A stretch of DNA of 60,280 nucleotides, from positions 1 to 60,280 of the forward strand of contig JALSQD010000012.1 of the NCBI GenBank assembly GCA_026985615.1. Direction: 5' to 3'. This document shows positions 44,879 through 53,990 of this stretch, piece by piece (positions within the stretch are counted from its first letter, which is position 1; each line of letters opens with the position of its first letter). The stretch is from Thermaceae bacterium (GTDB lineage Bacteria; Deinococcota; Deinococci; Deinococcales; Marinithermaceae). Position numbers and translations under genes: made by a program. Below the pieces are notes generated by a model. It ran no database searches, had not been told where the DNA came from, and saw nothing but the letters and a program-made list of their open reading frames with translations.

Positions 44879-45710
44879 GCAAGCGCATGTAGGCCCGGGC
44901 GCTCACCGGGTAACGCCCGCCCGGTGGGCGTACCGCGTGCACCTCGAGCGAGAAGCGGGGCTGCTGGGCGTGCGGCACGAGCCCCACGCGGCTGCAATGC
45001 AGGGGCAAGTAGGCGGCGAAACCCTCCTGGGCGAGCGCGCAGGCGGCGCGCACGTCCCGTGCCGACACCTGAATGCGCGGCTGCGGCAGCGGGATCCGCT
45101 CCTCCAGCACGTGCCACTCCCAGCTCTCCTCGGGCGGGAGGATCAGGTCGAGCTCCTCGAGCGACCGCTCCTGCTGGCCCTCGGGCACGAGCAGGCCCCA
45201 CTCTTGCTCACCCAAAAAGAAGTTCTGCACGTCGCGGGGAAAGAGGAGGCTCGAGCCCACCACCAGCCCCAGGGCCACCTGCTGGCGCTGGACCATCTCG
45301 AACAGGGCGTGGCCACTCGCCACCTCCACGTGAATCGGGAGGGTGGGGTACTCCTCGTGGAAGGCCCGAGCGCCCGCCATGGCGTAGGACATGACCGCGG
45401 CGTTGACCCCCACGAAGAGCGGGCAGGCGGGCACGTCCACCTGCTCGTCCAGCGAGACCTCGGTCTCGTAGAGGAGGCTCAGGGTCTGCTGGGCGAAACG
45501 GTAGAGCACCCGCCCCGTGGGCGTGAGCTCGAGCCCCTCTGGAGTGCGAAAAAAGACCTTGGTGTCGAGCTTGCGCTCGATATCTGCGACCGTACGGCTC
45601 ACCTGCGGCTGGCTCGAGCCCAGCGCCTCGGCGGCGCGGCTAACGCTACCCAGCTCCACCACCTTGACAAAGACCTGAAGTTGCCGGAGGTTGAGCCCGA
45701 GCGTCTTCAT
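44850..45710 (-). CDS. LysR-family transcriptional regulator
   Basis: A 286-residue regulator. The winged HTH at residues 7-66 (LRQLQVFVKVVELGSVSRAA, SSQPQVSRTVADIERKLDTK, PEGLELTPTGRVLYRF) is followed by a two-lobed co-inducer domain. It overlaps the upstream membrane-protein gene by four bases, so the two are cotranscribed. Its location downstream of the YeeE/YedE-like transporter suggests a sulfur-related, CysB-like input, which is only an inference. Confidence 0.93.
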   Translation of the reverse strand: MKTLGLNLRQLQVFVKVVELGSVSRAAEALGSSQPQVSRTVADIERKLDTKVFFRTPEGLELTPTGRVLYRFAQQTLSLLYETEVSLDEQVDVPACPLFVGVNAAVMSYAMAGARAFHEEYPTLPIHVEVASGHALFEMVQRQQVALGLVVGSSLLFPRDVQNFFLGEQEWGLLVPEGQQERSLEELDLILPPEESWEWHVLEERIPLPQPRIQVSARDVRAACALAQEGFAAYLPLHCSRVGLVPHAQQPRFSLEVHAVRPPGGRYPVSARAYMRLLSGLDLSRY

Positions 45711-46252
45711 AGCCGACCCAGCCGACCGCTGGCCAGCAGGAAGCCCGCCGCCAGCAAAAACACCCCCACGGCCTCCATCAACGGGGACTGCAGGATCTGG
45801 AAGATCACGCCCAAAAAGATGAGCCCCCCGGCGCCCTCGAGCCCGGCGCCCGGGCGCTGCCGCCCCACCTCATAGAGCAACAGGCTGAAGGCCACCAGCC
45901 CCAGCGCTTGCACCGCGGTTTCGATCAACCCCATGGGTGGGAGCACGCCCAACACCATGTTCACCGAGAAGAGCGCTCCGGCAAAGAGCAGCATCCCGCC
46001 AAAGGCGTGCTTGGGTTTTCCGCTGAGCCCGTAGACGCAAAGCATCCCCGAGGCTATCACCACCTGGGCCGCGGCCCAGTAGAGAAAAAGCGCCCCCAGG
46101 AGCTCCTTGCTGATCATGTTGATGTAGACCCCGCCCATCAGCAGCCCGAAGAAAAAGCCGAGCACGCTCGCCAGGCGGAGCTGGGAAAGACAGCGCGCGC
46201 CCGTCAGGGACGCGGAACCATCGGGTTTGGCACGTTTGCTATTTGCAGCCAT
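45707..46252 (-). CDS. Membrane protein of unknown function
   Basis: A 181-residue protein with six hydrophobic segments after a basic N-terminus. The start at 46252 (MAANSKRAKP) has TAGGAT seven bases upstream. Glycine-rich helices such as SVLGFFFGLLMGGVYINM and a tail GRLGRL are visible. It is not recognised. It lies between the YeeE/YedE-like gene and the LysR gene and overlaps the latter. Confidence 0.6.
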   Translation of the reverse strand: MAANSKRAKPDGSASLTGARCLSQLRLASVLGFFFGLLMGGVYINMISKELLGALFLYWAAAQVVIASGMLCVYGLSGKPKHAFGGMLLFAGALFSVNMVLGVLPPMGLIETAVQALGLVAFSLLLYEVGRQRPGAGLEGAGGLIFLGVIFQILQSPLMEAVGVFLLAAGFLLASGRLGRL

Positions 46253-46272
46253 CGTTGCGATCCTAGCATGGC

Positions 46273-46300
46273 CCCCGCGCAGGCAAAAGCCTGCGCGGGG
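46273..46300. terminator. Strong hairpin between transporter and membrane-protein genes
   Basis: CCCCGCGCAGGC (46273-46284), AAAA loop, and its exact complement (46289-46300). No T-run follows on the minus strand. Likely an inefficient terminator or mRNA-stabilising stem at the 3' end of the transporter message. Confidence 0.6.
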
Positions 46301-46322
46301 CGACGCGGTGAGGCGAGGAGGT

Positions 46323-47933
46323 CTAATCCTTGGCGGCTTCGTCGGCCAGCTCCCGTTCGATGCGGTCGATCTCGTCGTAGCGGCCTTCGGCCTTGAGCTG
46401 CTCAATGCGCTGGATGACCATCTCCTCGCTCGTCATCGAAAGCAGCTTGCTCGGGGTCACGCCCAGGAACTGCGCGCCCTTCTTGGCCGCCCACCAGAAC
46501 ATGTAGGCCCAAAAGAGCACGTAAAGCAGGTAGATGAGCGACTGCAACGCCGGGCTCTGCGGCGCGATCAGCGCCGGTACGAAAGTGGTTGAAGCGTAGA
46601 TGTAGTTGCCCATCAGGTTGTCCCAGAAGTCGCGGGCCAGCGTGTAGGGCAGGTAGCCAATGTAGAACGCGGGCCAGATGAGCAGGCCGGTGAGGTAGAG
46701 CAGACCGGTGCGGCCGTAGTTGCGGAACTCACAGCCGATCATGAAGACCGTACCCAGCCCCAGCAACAAACCACCAAAGATGTCCATGGGCCAGGTGGTC
46801 TTCTCGCGGATATCGTTGAGACCGGGGCCGCTGACGTTGTGGAACTCGGGGCCAACGTAGTTGGCCGCAAACTCGGGGGTCGCCCAGTGGTGGCCCTCCA
46901 TGATGCCGAAGAAGGTAAAGCCGATCCACATCGCGAAGGACACGATGGCGGTGTGCAGTGCGAGCGCGCCGAAGGGCTGCATCGAGCCGAAAACGGTGCG
47001 CAGGCTCAGCGGCATGCCCCAGCGGCGGGCGGCATGCTCCTCACCGGTATGCACCTCGCGCCCCATCTCGGGGTTGATGAGACCGCACTCGGTGCCGAAG
47101 CCGGTCTTCGCCACCGAGGTGCCCAAAAGCGCCCCAATGAGCAGGAGCAGCAAGATGTTCGGCAGGTTCTTGGCCGTGAGCATTACGCCGGCCATCTTGG
47201 TCTTGTCCGGTGCAACACCAAAGGCCTGAACTGCAAAGTCGTTGCCAAAAAAGGCATTGTAAAGAATGATGACGAAGAACAGCGCTAGGAAGGCGAGCAA
47301 CGCGCCCGTGAGGAAGGGATAGGGGTTCTTCTCGGAGTAGGTCAGGCCGTCGGCCCAGCCGCGCTCACGCGCCTGGACCACGTACCACTGGGTGTCCTGG
47401 CTCTTGAAGTACTGCGAAAGCTGCAGCTTGCGGAAGATGATGAAGGCGAGCAACGCCCCCACCGTGGCCGACCCCATGACCACGAAACTCTTGAGGTTGA
47501 ACGCGGAAAACCCACCGAGAAGGTGGTGGAGCGTGCAACCCCCGGCCACGCGCGTCCCCCAGGCGAAGAGCGCCCCACCGAGGACGGTGAGCACGAGCAG
47601 CGGCTTGGGGTACTTGACCCAGCTGCGCCATTCGCCCTCGAGCCACGCGAAGACCAGCGCGGCGATCATCGCCCCCACGATGATCCACTGAATGGAGGGC
47701 TGGTAGTCCGCCCGGGTGGCGATGAGGCTGCCTCCGAAGAGGGTCGTCTCGAAGGAGGCGTACATCCGGGCCATGCCGCTGGTGACGCCGATGAACTTGT
47801 GCTTGGGGTGGCCGAGAGGAACGAAGGTGTAGTTGATGACCTCGGCCGTCGCGGTCAGCAGCCCCGCCGTCCACCAGGGCCACTGCCGCTTCAGCCAGCT
47901 CTTGCCCGACCACCCGTTCTTAAACGTTTCCAT
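46323..47933 (-). CDS. YeeE/YedE (TsuA-like) sulfur-compound transporter
   Basis: A 536-residue membrane protein of two related halves, with about 12 hydrophobic segments and no ATPase. Conserved cysteines sit in RVAGGCTLHHLLGG (Cys133), KTGFGTECGLINPE (Cys282) and FMIGCEFRNYGRTG (Cys400); in TsuA, the characterised YeeE thiosulfate importer, three membrane cysteines are needed for transport. A charged C-terminal tail (after residue 500) is extra. It has a GGAGGTGG ribosome binding site before the ATG at 47933. With the TsdA-like cytochrome elsewhere in the window it supports sulfur-compound metabolism. A selenium-related YedE role is the alternative. Confidence 0.82.
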   Translation of the reverse strand: METFKNGWSGKSWLKRQWPWWTAGLLTATAEVINYTFVPLGHPKHKFIGVTSGMARMYASFETTLFGGSLIATRADYQPSIQWIIVGAMIAALVFAWLEGEWRSWVKYPKPLLVLTVLGGALFAWGTRVAGGCTLHHLLGGFSAFNLKSFVVMGSATVGALLAFIIFRKLQLSQYFKSQDTQWYVVQARERGWADGLTYSEKNPYPFLTGALLAFLALFFVIILYNAFFGNDFAVQAFGVAPDKTKMAGVMLTAKNLPNILLLLLIGALLGTSVAKTGFGTECGLINPEMGREVHTGEEHAARRWGMPLSLRTVFGSMQPFGALALHTAIVSFAMWIGFTFFGIMEGHHWATPEFAANYVGPEFHNVSGPGLNDIREKTTWPMDIFGGLLLGLGTVFMIGCEFRNYGRTGLLYLTGLLIWPAFYIGYLPYTLARDFWDNLMGNYIYASTTFVPALIAPQSPALQSLIYLLYVLFWAYMFWWAAKKGAQFLGVTPSKLLSMTSEEMVIQRIEQLKAEGRYDEIDRIERELADEAAKD

Positions 47934-48115
47934 AGGTTCCACCTCCCGAATAAGGGGCTTTCGAACACGCCTACCTTGTTCGGGTATTTTCAACGGCCTC
48001 ACACGCGCTGCCAATGGCGGGGATGTTATGGCCGGCATACGGGCAATTTGTCCCAATAAAAAATCGGAGGGGGCAGGGATATACCCCTACCCCCTAGCTG
48101 GATGCCTCGCCCCGA
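47934..48115 (-). promoter_or_regulatory. Upstream region of the YeeE/YedE-like gene
   Basis: A 182-base gene-free stretch. It has an A-rich tract (48055-48061), an imperfect dyad centred on CAAATTG (about 48041-48054) and a G/C-rich imperfect hairpin at 48067-48095 that may end the upstream lipoprotein transcript. I see no clear -35/-10 pair, so the promoter is not placed. Confidence 0.3.
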
Positions 48116-49102
48116 CTACTCGCTGGCGGGAAAGAAGGCTATGGCCGCGGCCTGCGCGTCCACGGCGCGCACGTGCTCCGAGAGGTTGGGGTCGAGCAGG
48201 TCGAGGACCACCAGCCGCCCCGGCGCGAGCAGGTAGGCGTAGGCGTCGGGGGTGACGGCGACGTCCAGGTAGCCACCGCTGCGCACGACATCGTCCTTGC
48301 CCTCGCGACGCAACAGGTAGGCCGCCGCGCCGCCCACGAGCCAGCCGTCCTGCAGCGGTTGCAGCCAGCGCGGCTCGCTGAGGCCGCGGAGCGCGGCCTC
48401 AGCCCGCGGCGGCTCGGTCGAACCCGCGGTCCAAAGGTAGAAGCTGGCGTCCGCGGGCGGCCCGCTGCCCAACGCCACCCCCAGGCGGTCCGCCGACCAG
48501 GCGGCCGCGAGCGCCGCCACACCCGCCAGCGCGCCCGCGTCGTACTCCAGCGGGTCGCCCGGCGGCCGGGGGTAGACGAGGTGGAAGCCGGAGAGCGTGG
48601 CCTGGAGGCGCACCACCCGGTCGTCGGGCCCGAACAGGTAGAGGGTGCCCTCGGGATCGGCACCGGTATTCACCGGCTCGAGCGCCGGGTCGTCCAGGGG
48701 CACCGTCCAGACGTCCGCGCCGCACTGCACCAGCAGGTGGGTCGCGCCCAGCTCGAGTGTCCCCTCGCTGCAGTCGACGCCAAGGGACAGCTCCACGCTC
48801 GCCGCAACCGGGTCGGGCCCCCGGTCGCTGCGGCTGCCCTGCAGCGGATAGGCCCTGAGCGCGTCCGGAGCGAGCACCCACAACCGGACCTCGCCCTCGG
48901 CCCGGGCGAGGTCCACCACCGGCGCGCCCAGACTCCAGCGCCCAACCTCGTCGGCGGCATCGGTGCCCGCGGGGTAGAAGACGACCGCGTCGCCCGCCCC
49001 CACCGCAAGCAGCAGCTCCAGCGGGGGCTCCTCCGTACCGGTGCAAGCAGCCGCCGCCACCAGTAACAACAAAGCCATGCCTGTGCGTCGCAACGTTATC
49101 AT
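48116..49102 (-). CDS. Lipoprotein, last gene of the Lpt-like operon
   Basis: A 328-residue exported protein with lipobox AAAC (Cys20). It is Ala/Leu/Val-rich, with repeated short beta-strand blocks ending in aromatic or Asp-rich turns (DAVVFYPAGTDAADEVGRW, DVWTVPLDDPALEPV, GTLYLFGPDDRVVRL, GGAAAYLLRREG), suggesting a beta-propeller. Two mature cysteines (DCSEG, VQCGAD) could pair. No family is recognised. It overlaps the LptD-like stop by four bases, so it is cotranslated and may belong to the same envelope machinery. Confidence 0.65.
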   Translation of the reverse strand: MITLRRTGMALLLLVAAAACTGTEEPPLELLLAVGAGDAVVFYPAGTDAADEVGRWSLGAPVVDLARAEGEVRLWVLAPDALRAYPLQGSRSDRGPDPVAASVELSLGVDCSEGTLELGATHLLVQCGADVWTVPLDDPALEPVNTGADPEGTLYLFGPDDRVVRLQATLSGFHLVYPRPPGDPLEYDAGALAGVAALAAAWSADRLGVALGSGPPADASFYLWTAGSTEPPRAEAALRGLSEPRWLQPLQDGWLVGGAAAYLLRREGKDDVVRSGGYLDVAVTPDAYAYLLAPGRLVVLDLLDPNLSEHVRAVDAQAAAIAFFPASE

Positions 49103-51708
49103 TGGTCCTCCCAGGGGGGATGGATCCCGCTCTCGTCAAAGAGGAAGCGGGCGCTCTGGTCCCCGTAGACGAAGGCCAGCTTAGCCGAGGGCGCGGCGGC
49201 GTCGATCGTGAAGCGCAGCGCCCAGCAGCAGCGGTCGAGGGTGGCCACGAAACGGGGTTCGAGCGGCGGCCAGCCCTCGCTGGTGCGCACCTCCTGCGTC
49301 AGCAGCGCGCTCAGGTAGAAGCGGGTGTGCTCCTCGCCCCGCCAGCCCAGGGTCACCCCGAAGTCCTCGAAGCTGTAGCTGCGGTCGTCTGCGGCGTAGC
49401 GCCGGTAGGCGAGCCGCCCTTGCAGGCTTAGCGCCGGCCAGTCCGCCCCGCCGCTCAAGACGTCGAAGCCCGCCTGGAGCGTGGCCTCCTGCACGTAGAC
49501 CTCCTCGTTGCCCGCCTCGGGCAGGTGCCAAAGCACCCGCGTCTCCCAGAGGCTGCGCAGCCCGGTGTAGCGCGAGTCGAAGCGCAGGCTGCCGGGTCCG
49601 AAACGGCCCTGCGCGCCGTCCCAGCGCTCGATCAGGGTGAGCCGGTGCTCCCGCCAGGCCGCGCTCAGGGTGAGCTCGTGGTCATGGTAGTTGGGGTCGG
49701 TCGGGTCGCCGCCCAAGTAGCTGACGTGGTTGAGCGAGGTCGAAAACGGCCCGTAACCCACGCTGAAACGCCCCAGCAACCTGGCCTCGTCGTGCAGGTA
49801 GGTTTCCTGCAGCACGTAGCGCATCTCGCCCGGGCGCAGGTCGAGCGCGGCCTGGGTCTTGAGGGGACGGGCTTCGTTGAGGTCGCGGGTGTGGGCGAGT
49901 GTGAGGTTGCCCCCGGGCAGGGCGTAGCTGGCGTTCAGCCCCAGATCGTCGTAGCGGCCCTCCTGGTAGCGGTAGCCACTGCGTGCGCTCAGCGAGAGGT
50001 CACCGGCGCGAAACTGGATCCGGCCGGTGGTGGACTCGTGCAGGCCGAACTCGGGGTCGTAACGGTGGTCGAGGCGCAGGCTCCAGGGCTTGCGCTGGGC
50101 GTCGAGTCCGGCCACCACCGGTCGGGTGATGCCGTTTTCGAGGTCGCGCCCGCTCGCGAGCGAGAGCTTGACCCCGCGCGCCACCGTCCAGTCGAGGCGG
50201 CCGTCGAGGTCGAGCTTGTGCACGGGGCGGAGGTAGTCGCGGGCGAAGAAGGCCTCCCCCTCGGTCACCTGGCGCACCAGCGCGGCCTTGAGCTGCAACC
50301 CGCCCAGACGCTGCCCCAGGCGCAGGCTGCTACGCCAGTCCACCTGGCGTTCGCCGGTGTCGTAGTAATAGCCCTTGAAGCGGTTCTCGGCCGCAATCGA
50401 AAAGCCTTTCCAGTAGGGCTTGGGGCGGTAGGTGTCGATGTGGTCCACGCGCACGCTCCCGGCGGAGGCCCACACCCCCTGGGCGCGGGCGGAGCGGTTG
50501 AGCTCGTTGGTGCGGTCGTAGTAGCCGCCCACCACCACCCCGCCCTTGACGCTGAACCCGGCGGCGCTGTAACCGCGCGTCCAGCGCAGGCTGAGCTCGG
50601 GCACCGTGCGCGCCGCGGGCGCGCCGGGCTCGAGCAGGTCGAGGTAGGTGTTCACCCGCAGGCCCACTCGGGGCTCGTCGCCCGCGACCATGCGGCTGTT
50701 GAGCTTGAAGGTCACCCGCCCCGAGGCGCTGCCCTTGTCGCGCTGGAGGCTGAGGTCGTGGCGCCAGTCGCCCGCCTTGAGGCCGTAGACGCCATTGAGG
50801 CTCCAGGGCGCGGGCTCGCCATCGGCCTCGGGCGTGCGCCAGCTCGCGTTCAGGCTGTGGTAGAAGGGCTGCTCGCGCAGGTTCTTGTCGCCTAGCCGGT
50901 AGTCCAGCCCCAGCTCCAGGCTGCCGCGCGCCGCCCCCACCTCGGGGGGCAGGTAGAGGGCGCGGTAGTGCTCGTAGGCCGCGCCCGCGCCCCAGTGGTC
51001 CACCCCCAGCCCCCAGCCGCGGTTCTGGTAGTAACGCAACAGGGTGTAACCGAGCCCGTCGCGGGTCACGTAGGGCAGGTCGGCGAAAACGTACCAGCCG
51101 TCGGTGGCGTCGTTGCCAAACTCCACGCGCGGCCGCCGCTCGGAGAAGTGCAGCAGCAGCACCGGCCAGTAGAAGAGCGCCTCGCCCCCGGTGTAGACGG
51201 TGACGCCGTAAGCGATCAGGCGGTCGCCGGGGTAGAGCACTACCTTGCGGGCTTTGAAGCAGTAGTCGTAGGGGTCCTGGCCGCAGCGGGCGCAAGGGGT
51301 GAAGGTGCCCCGCTCGAGCAGGATCTGCCCGAGCACCCGGGTGGCCTCGGGGCCCCAGAGGTCGATGCCCTCGCTTTGGATGTAGACCTCGATGGCCTCG
51401 AGGGTCTCGTCGTCCAGATAGAGCTCGAGCTCCTCGGCCTCGGTGACACGGCCCTCGCGGTCTCTGTAATAGACGTTGCCAAGGAGCAACAGCCGCCGCG
51501 CTTCGCGGTCGTACTCGACCCGGTCGGCGCGCACCTCCTCGTCCTGGTCGAGCACCAGAATCACGGGCGCACCCACCAGCACGATCAGCTCGTGGCCATC
51601 CACCTTGCGAAGCTCGAGCCGGTCGGCCTGCAGCACCTCCACCTTGCCCGCCAACGCCCACCCCCCGAGCCAGAGCGCCGCGAGGCCCAGCCAAAGCGCC
51701 CACCTCAC
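49099..51708 (-). CDS. lptD: LptD/OstA-like outer-membrane protein
   Basis: An 869-residue protein. Residues 1-20 form a signal peptide (WALWLGLAALWLGGWALAG). The N-terminal OstA/LptA-like domain is visible as VEVLQADRLELRKVDGHELI and VEYDREARRLLLLGNVYYRD, then FTPCARCGQDPYDYCFKARK, the cysteine-containing start of the LptD barrel region, and YWPVLLLHFSERRPRVEFG. The rest has alternating beta-strand patterns typical of a large barrel. In Gram-negative bacteria LptD inserts lipopolysaccharide into the outer leaflet. A GTG start overlaps the upstream permease. Thermaceae are thought not to make classical LPS, so the cargo is uncertain. Confidence 0.82.
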   Translation of the reverse strand: MRWALWLGLAALWLGGWALAGKVEVLQADRLELRKVDGHELIVLVGAPVILVLDQDEEVRADRVEYDREARRLLLLGNVYYRDREGRVTEAEELELYLDDETLEAIEVYIQSEGIDLWGPEATRVLGQILLERGTFTPCARCGQDPYDYCFKARKVVLYPGDRLIAYGVTVYTGGEALFYWPVLLLHFSERRPRVEFGNDATDGWYVFADLPYVTRDGLGYTLLRYYQNRGWGLGVDHWGAGAAYEHYRALYLPPEVGAARGSLELGLDYRLGDKNLREQPFYHSLNASWRTPEADGEPAPWSLNGVYGLKAGDWRHDLSLQRDKGSASGRVTFKLNSRMVAGDEPRVGLRVNTYLDLLEPGAPAARTVPELSLRWTRGYSAAGFSVKGGVVVGGYYDRTNELNRSARAQGVWASAGSVRVDHIDTYRPKPYWKGFSIAAENRFKGYYYDTGERQVDWRSSLRLGQRLGGLQLKAALVRQVTEGEAFFARDYLRPVHKLDLDGRLDWTVARGVKLSLASGRDLENGITRPVVAGLDAQRKPWSLRLDHRYDPEFGLHESTTGRIQFRAGDLSLSARSGYRYQEGRYDDLGLNASYALPGGNLTLAHTRDLNEARPLKTQAALDLRPGEMRYVLQETYLHDEARLLGRFSVGYGPFSTSLNHVSYLGGDPTDPNYHDHELTLSAAWREHRLTLIERWDGAQGRFGPGSLRFDSRYTGLRSLWETRVLWHLPEAGNEEVYVQEATLQAGFDVLSGGADWPALSLQGRLAYRRYAADDRSYSFEDFGVTLGWRGEEHTRFYLSALLTQEVRTSEGWPPLEPRFVATLDRCCWALRFTIDAAAPSAKLAFVYGDQSARFLFDESGIHPPWEDQ

Positions 51709-52745
51709 CGCTTTCCCCCCAGTAGCAAGAGCCCGGCGATGCTAGCGTAGAGCAGGTCGGGCCCCCAGGCGGCAATCCAGGGTGCAAGCACCCCCTGCTC
51801 GCCCATGATGCGAAAGACGCTCCAGGTGGCGTAGTAGAAGAAGGTCAGGGTTACCACGCCCACCAATCCCAGGCTACGGCTCCCCCCCAGCATCCAAAAC
51901 GCCAGCGCCACCGCAAAGAGCGCGAAGGCCACGCTGGCCGCGGGCTCGGCCCACTTGCGCCAGTAGGCGGTGGCCTCGGCGTGGTAGGGGCGGCCGAGTT
52001 TCTTGTACTCGGCGATGCGCCGCCGCAGTTCGGCTAGTGAGAGGTCCGAAGGCCGCGTGGGCGGGCTCACCGCCAGGTCCTCCAGCGGCAGCAGGCCGCG
52101 CTCGAACTCGGCCACCGTGCGGGGACGGGCGCCGTCGAAGGTGACCCGCAGCCCCTGGTCGAGCGCGAGCTGGCCTTCCTCGAAGCTCCCCCGCTCCGCG
52201 GTCAGCACCTCACCCACCGAGACCACTCGGATCTCCTTGAACCCCTCATTGTCGGCCTCGCCCACGTAAATCGTGCGGCCATAGGCGTCGCGGAAGAAGG
52301 TGCCGGGCTGCAAGAGCGCCCGCGGCTTGGCCAGGATGGCCTGGCGCAGTACCTGGTTGGCCTTTTGCTGCTCGCTGGGCACCCAGCTCTCTCCCGCCAC
52401 GAAGCCCACCAGCGCTAGCACGAAGCCGAACCCCACGAGCACCGCCAACACCCGCTCGCGCGGGATACCCGAGGCCAGCAACACCTTGAGCTCCGAGTCT
52501 TCGGCCATGCGGCTGAGCGCCAGCAGCAGTGCAAAGAGGTAGGCGATGGGCAGCCCTCGCACCAGCGCCTCGGGCACCCGGTGAGCCAGGTACTGGCCGA
52601 TCGAGAGCGGGTCGGCTCCGCGCGAGAGTAGCGGTGCCAGCACCTCGAAGAGCACTCCGCCGAGGAGCAGCAGCACGACCACCGCCAGCCCCCCGATCAG
52701 GTAGGTGCCCACCTCACGCAGCAAGTAGCGCGTCAGCGTGCTCAC
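51705..52745 (-). CDS. LptF/LptG-family permease (YjgP/YjgQ)
   Basis: A 346-residue membrane protein: helices near 10-40, 60-80 and 98-118, then a periplasmic beta-rich domain (about 125-255) and three C-terminal helices. TRYLLREVGTYLIGGLAVVV and ELKVLLASGIPRERVLAVLV are typical of the family. The second gene of the operon, overlapping its neighbours by four bases each side. Two such proteins form the lipid-extracting channel driven by LptB, which is not encoded here. Confidence 0.9.
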   Translation of the reverse strand: MSTLTRYLLREVGTYLIGGLAVVVLLLLGGVLFEVLAPLLSRGADPLSIGQYLAHRVPEALVRGLPIAYLFALLLALSRMAEDSELKVLLASGIPRERVLAVLVGFGFVLALVGFVAGESWVPSEQQKANQVLRQAILAKPRALLQPGTFFRDAYGRTIYVGEADNEGFKEIRVVSVGEVLTAERGSFEEGQLALDQGLRVTFDGARPRTVAEFERGLLPLEDLAVSPPTRPSDLSLAELRRRIAEYKKLGRPYHAEATAYWRKWAEPAASVAFALFAVALAFWMLGGSRSLGLVGVVTLTFFYYATWSVFRIMGEQGVLAPWIAAWGPDLLYASIAGLLLLGGKR

Positions 52746-53749
52746 CTGAGCCTCCGGGTTCCCGCCAGGGCGGCGGCGAAGAAGATGATGTCGGCCAGCC
52801 AGGCCCCGTAGGGGCCGATGACGGCGTAGCGCGAAAGCTGGGCCGCCAGGGTCCAGAGCACGTAGTAGGCGAAGATCAACAGCACCACCGCGGCAAAGGC
52901 CCAGGCCGACTCGCGCAGCGAGAGCCCGATCACCCCCGCGAGCCAGGCCAACGCGATCACGCCTACCGCGTCGGCGTGGCGGCGCTCGAGCGGAAAGCGC
53001 GCCGCCGGATCCACCCGCGCCAGCTCCACCAGCTCGGGCATAGGCAGCGACTCGTAGCTGGTCTTCTTCTCGACGAAGCGTGAGGGGAAGGGCAGAGGAA
53101 CCGTGTCCCAGTATTCGGGACGTGCGCCGGCGGCGGTCCTCCAGGCGTCCTTGAGGACCCAGCTGGCGTCCTTCCAGTAGCCCTCGTTCGCGCTCCAGAC
53201 CACGCCGTCGGGGGTGACCACGCGCACCCCCTCGAGCCGCCCGCCCCCCTCGTCGTCGGGGTAGATGCGGCGGGCGTAGTAGACCCCGAGCCCGCGCGGG
53301 GCGTAGGCGGCGTTGGTGAGCACGCCGCTGGGGACGTGGCCGTAGTAGATCTCGTAGATCAGGTCGTCGTAACGGGCCTGCGCCTCCGGCTTGATCCAGC
53401 CGGCGTTGACCCAGGCGAGTGCAGCCACGGCCACGGCCAAGGCCAGGATGGGTTTGAGCAGGTGGATCGGGGAGATTCCCGCGGCCAGCACGGCCTTGAG
53501 CTCGGAGTCGCGAATCCAGCGCGCCAGCGCCACCAGAATGGCGAAGACAAGTCCCAGTGGCAGCGCCACCCCCAGGGTGTAGGGCATGCGGTAGAGCACC
53601 AGCTCGCCGATCTGCAACCAGCTCGTGCCCTTGCTCAGGAAGACCCCTGAGAGCGAGGAGAGCAGGTCGGTGGTCACGAGACCGATGAAGAGCAGCGTGC
53701 CCAGCAGGTAGGGCGTCAGGATCTCGCGCAGGAGGTAGCGCTGGAGCAC
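52742..53749 (-). CDS. LptF/LptG-family permease (YjgP/YjgQ), first gene of operon
   Basis: A 335-residue membrane protein with the same architecture: QRYLLREILTPYLLGTLLFIG at the N-terminus, SELKAVLAAGISPIHLLKP in the third-helix loop, a periplasmic domain (about 120-245) and C-terminal helices. A perfect TATAAT lies six bases before its GTG start, placing the operon promoter here and making the mRNA leaderless. It partners the protein encoded at 51705-52745. Confidence 0.9.
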   Translation of the reverse strand: MLQRYLLREILTPYLLGTLLFIGLVTTDLLSSLSGVFLSKGTSWLQIGELVLYRMPYTLGVALPLGLVFAILVALARWIRDSELKAVLAAGISPIHLLKPILALAVAVAALAWVNAGWIKPEAQARYDDLIYEIYYGHVPSGVLTNAAYAPRGLGVYYARRIYPDDEGGGRLEGVRVVTPDGVVWSANEGYWKDASWVLKDAWRTAAGARPEYWDTVPLPFPSRFVEKKTSYESLPMPELVELARVDPAARFPLERRHADAVGVIALAWLAGVIGLSLRESAWAFAAVVLLIFAYYVLWTLAAQLSRYAVIGPYGAWLADIIFFAAALAGTRRLR

Positions 53750-53755
53750 GAAGAA

Positions 53756-53761
53756 ATTATA
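53756..53761 (-). promoter_or_regulatory. Perfect -10 box of the Lpt-like operon
   Basis: TATAAT on the minus strand, exactly six bases before the GTG at 53749. The best match among the leaderless promoters found in the window. Confidence 0.65.
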
Positions 53762-53797
53762 GGCAGCGCAGCGATGAGAAAGCGCGTGGACGTCATG

Positions 53798-53825
53798 GAA
53801 AAAGATAAGGGGCCAGCGGCCCCTT
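53798..53825 (-). terminator. Intrinsic terminator of tRNA-Arg
   Basis: Stem AAGGGGCC (53807-53814 with 53818-53825), then ATCTTTTTCC on the minus strand. Confidence 0.85.
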
Positions 53826-53829
53826 GGCG

Positions 53830-53906
53830 TGGTGCGCCCGGCAGGAATCGAACCTGCGGCCTAGCGCTTAGGAGGCGCTTGCTCTATCCAACTGAGCTAC
53901 GGGCGC
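53830..53906 (-). tRNA. tRNA-Arg (anticodon CCT)
   Basis: A 77-base cloverleaf: acceptor GCGCCCG/CGGGCGC, anticodon stem AGCGC/GCGCT around CTCCTAA, T-arm GCAGG TTCGATT CCTGC, discriminator A, encoded CCA. A TAGAAT -10 box lies upstream at 53923-53918 (minus strand). Confidence 0.96.
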
Positions 53907-53990
53907 CCGCGAGGGCAATTCTAGCACGCCCCGTAGCGGTGCCCGCGCAAGACGTTGGTCCCCTGCCACCCCCGGCGCGCGGGTGGTGAA

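Noticed and set aside
48067..48095. Clear terminator after the YeeE/YedE-like promoter region
   Set aside because: The arms pair imperfectly and no T-run follows; reported only as a possible hairpin.
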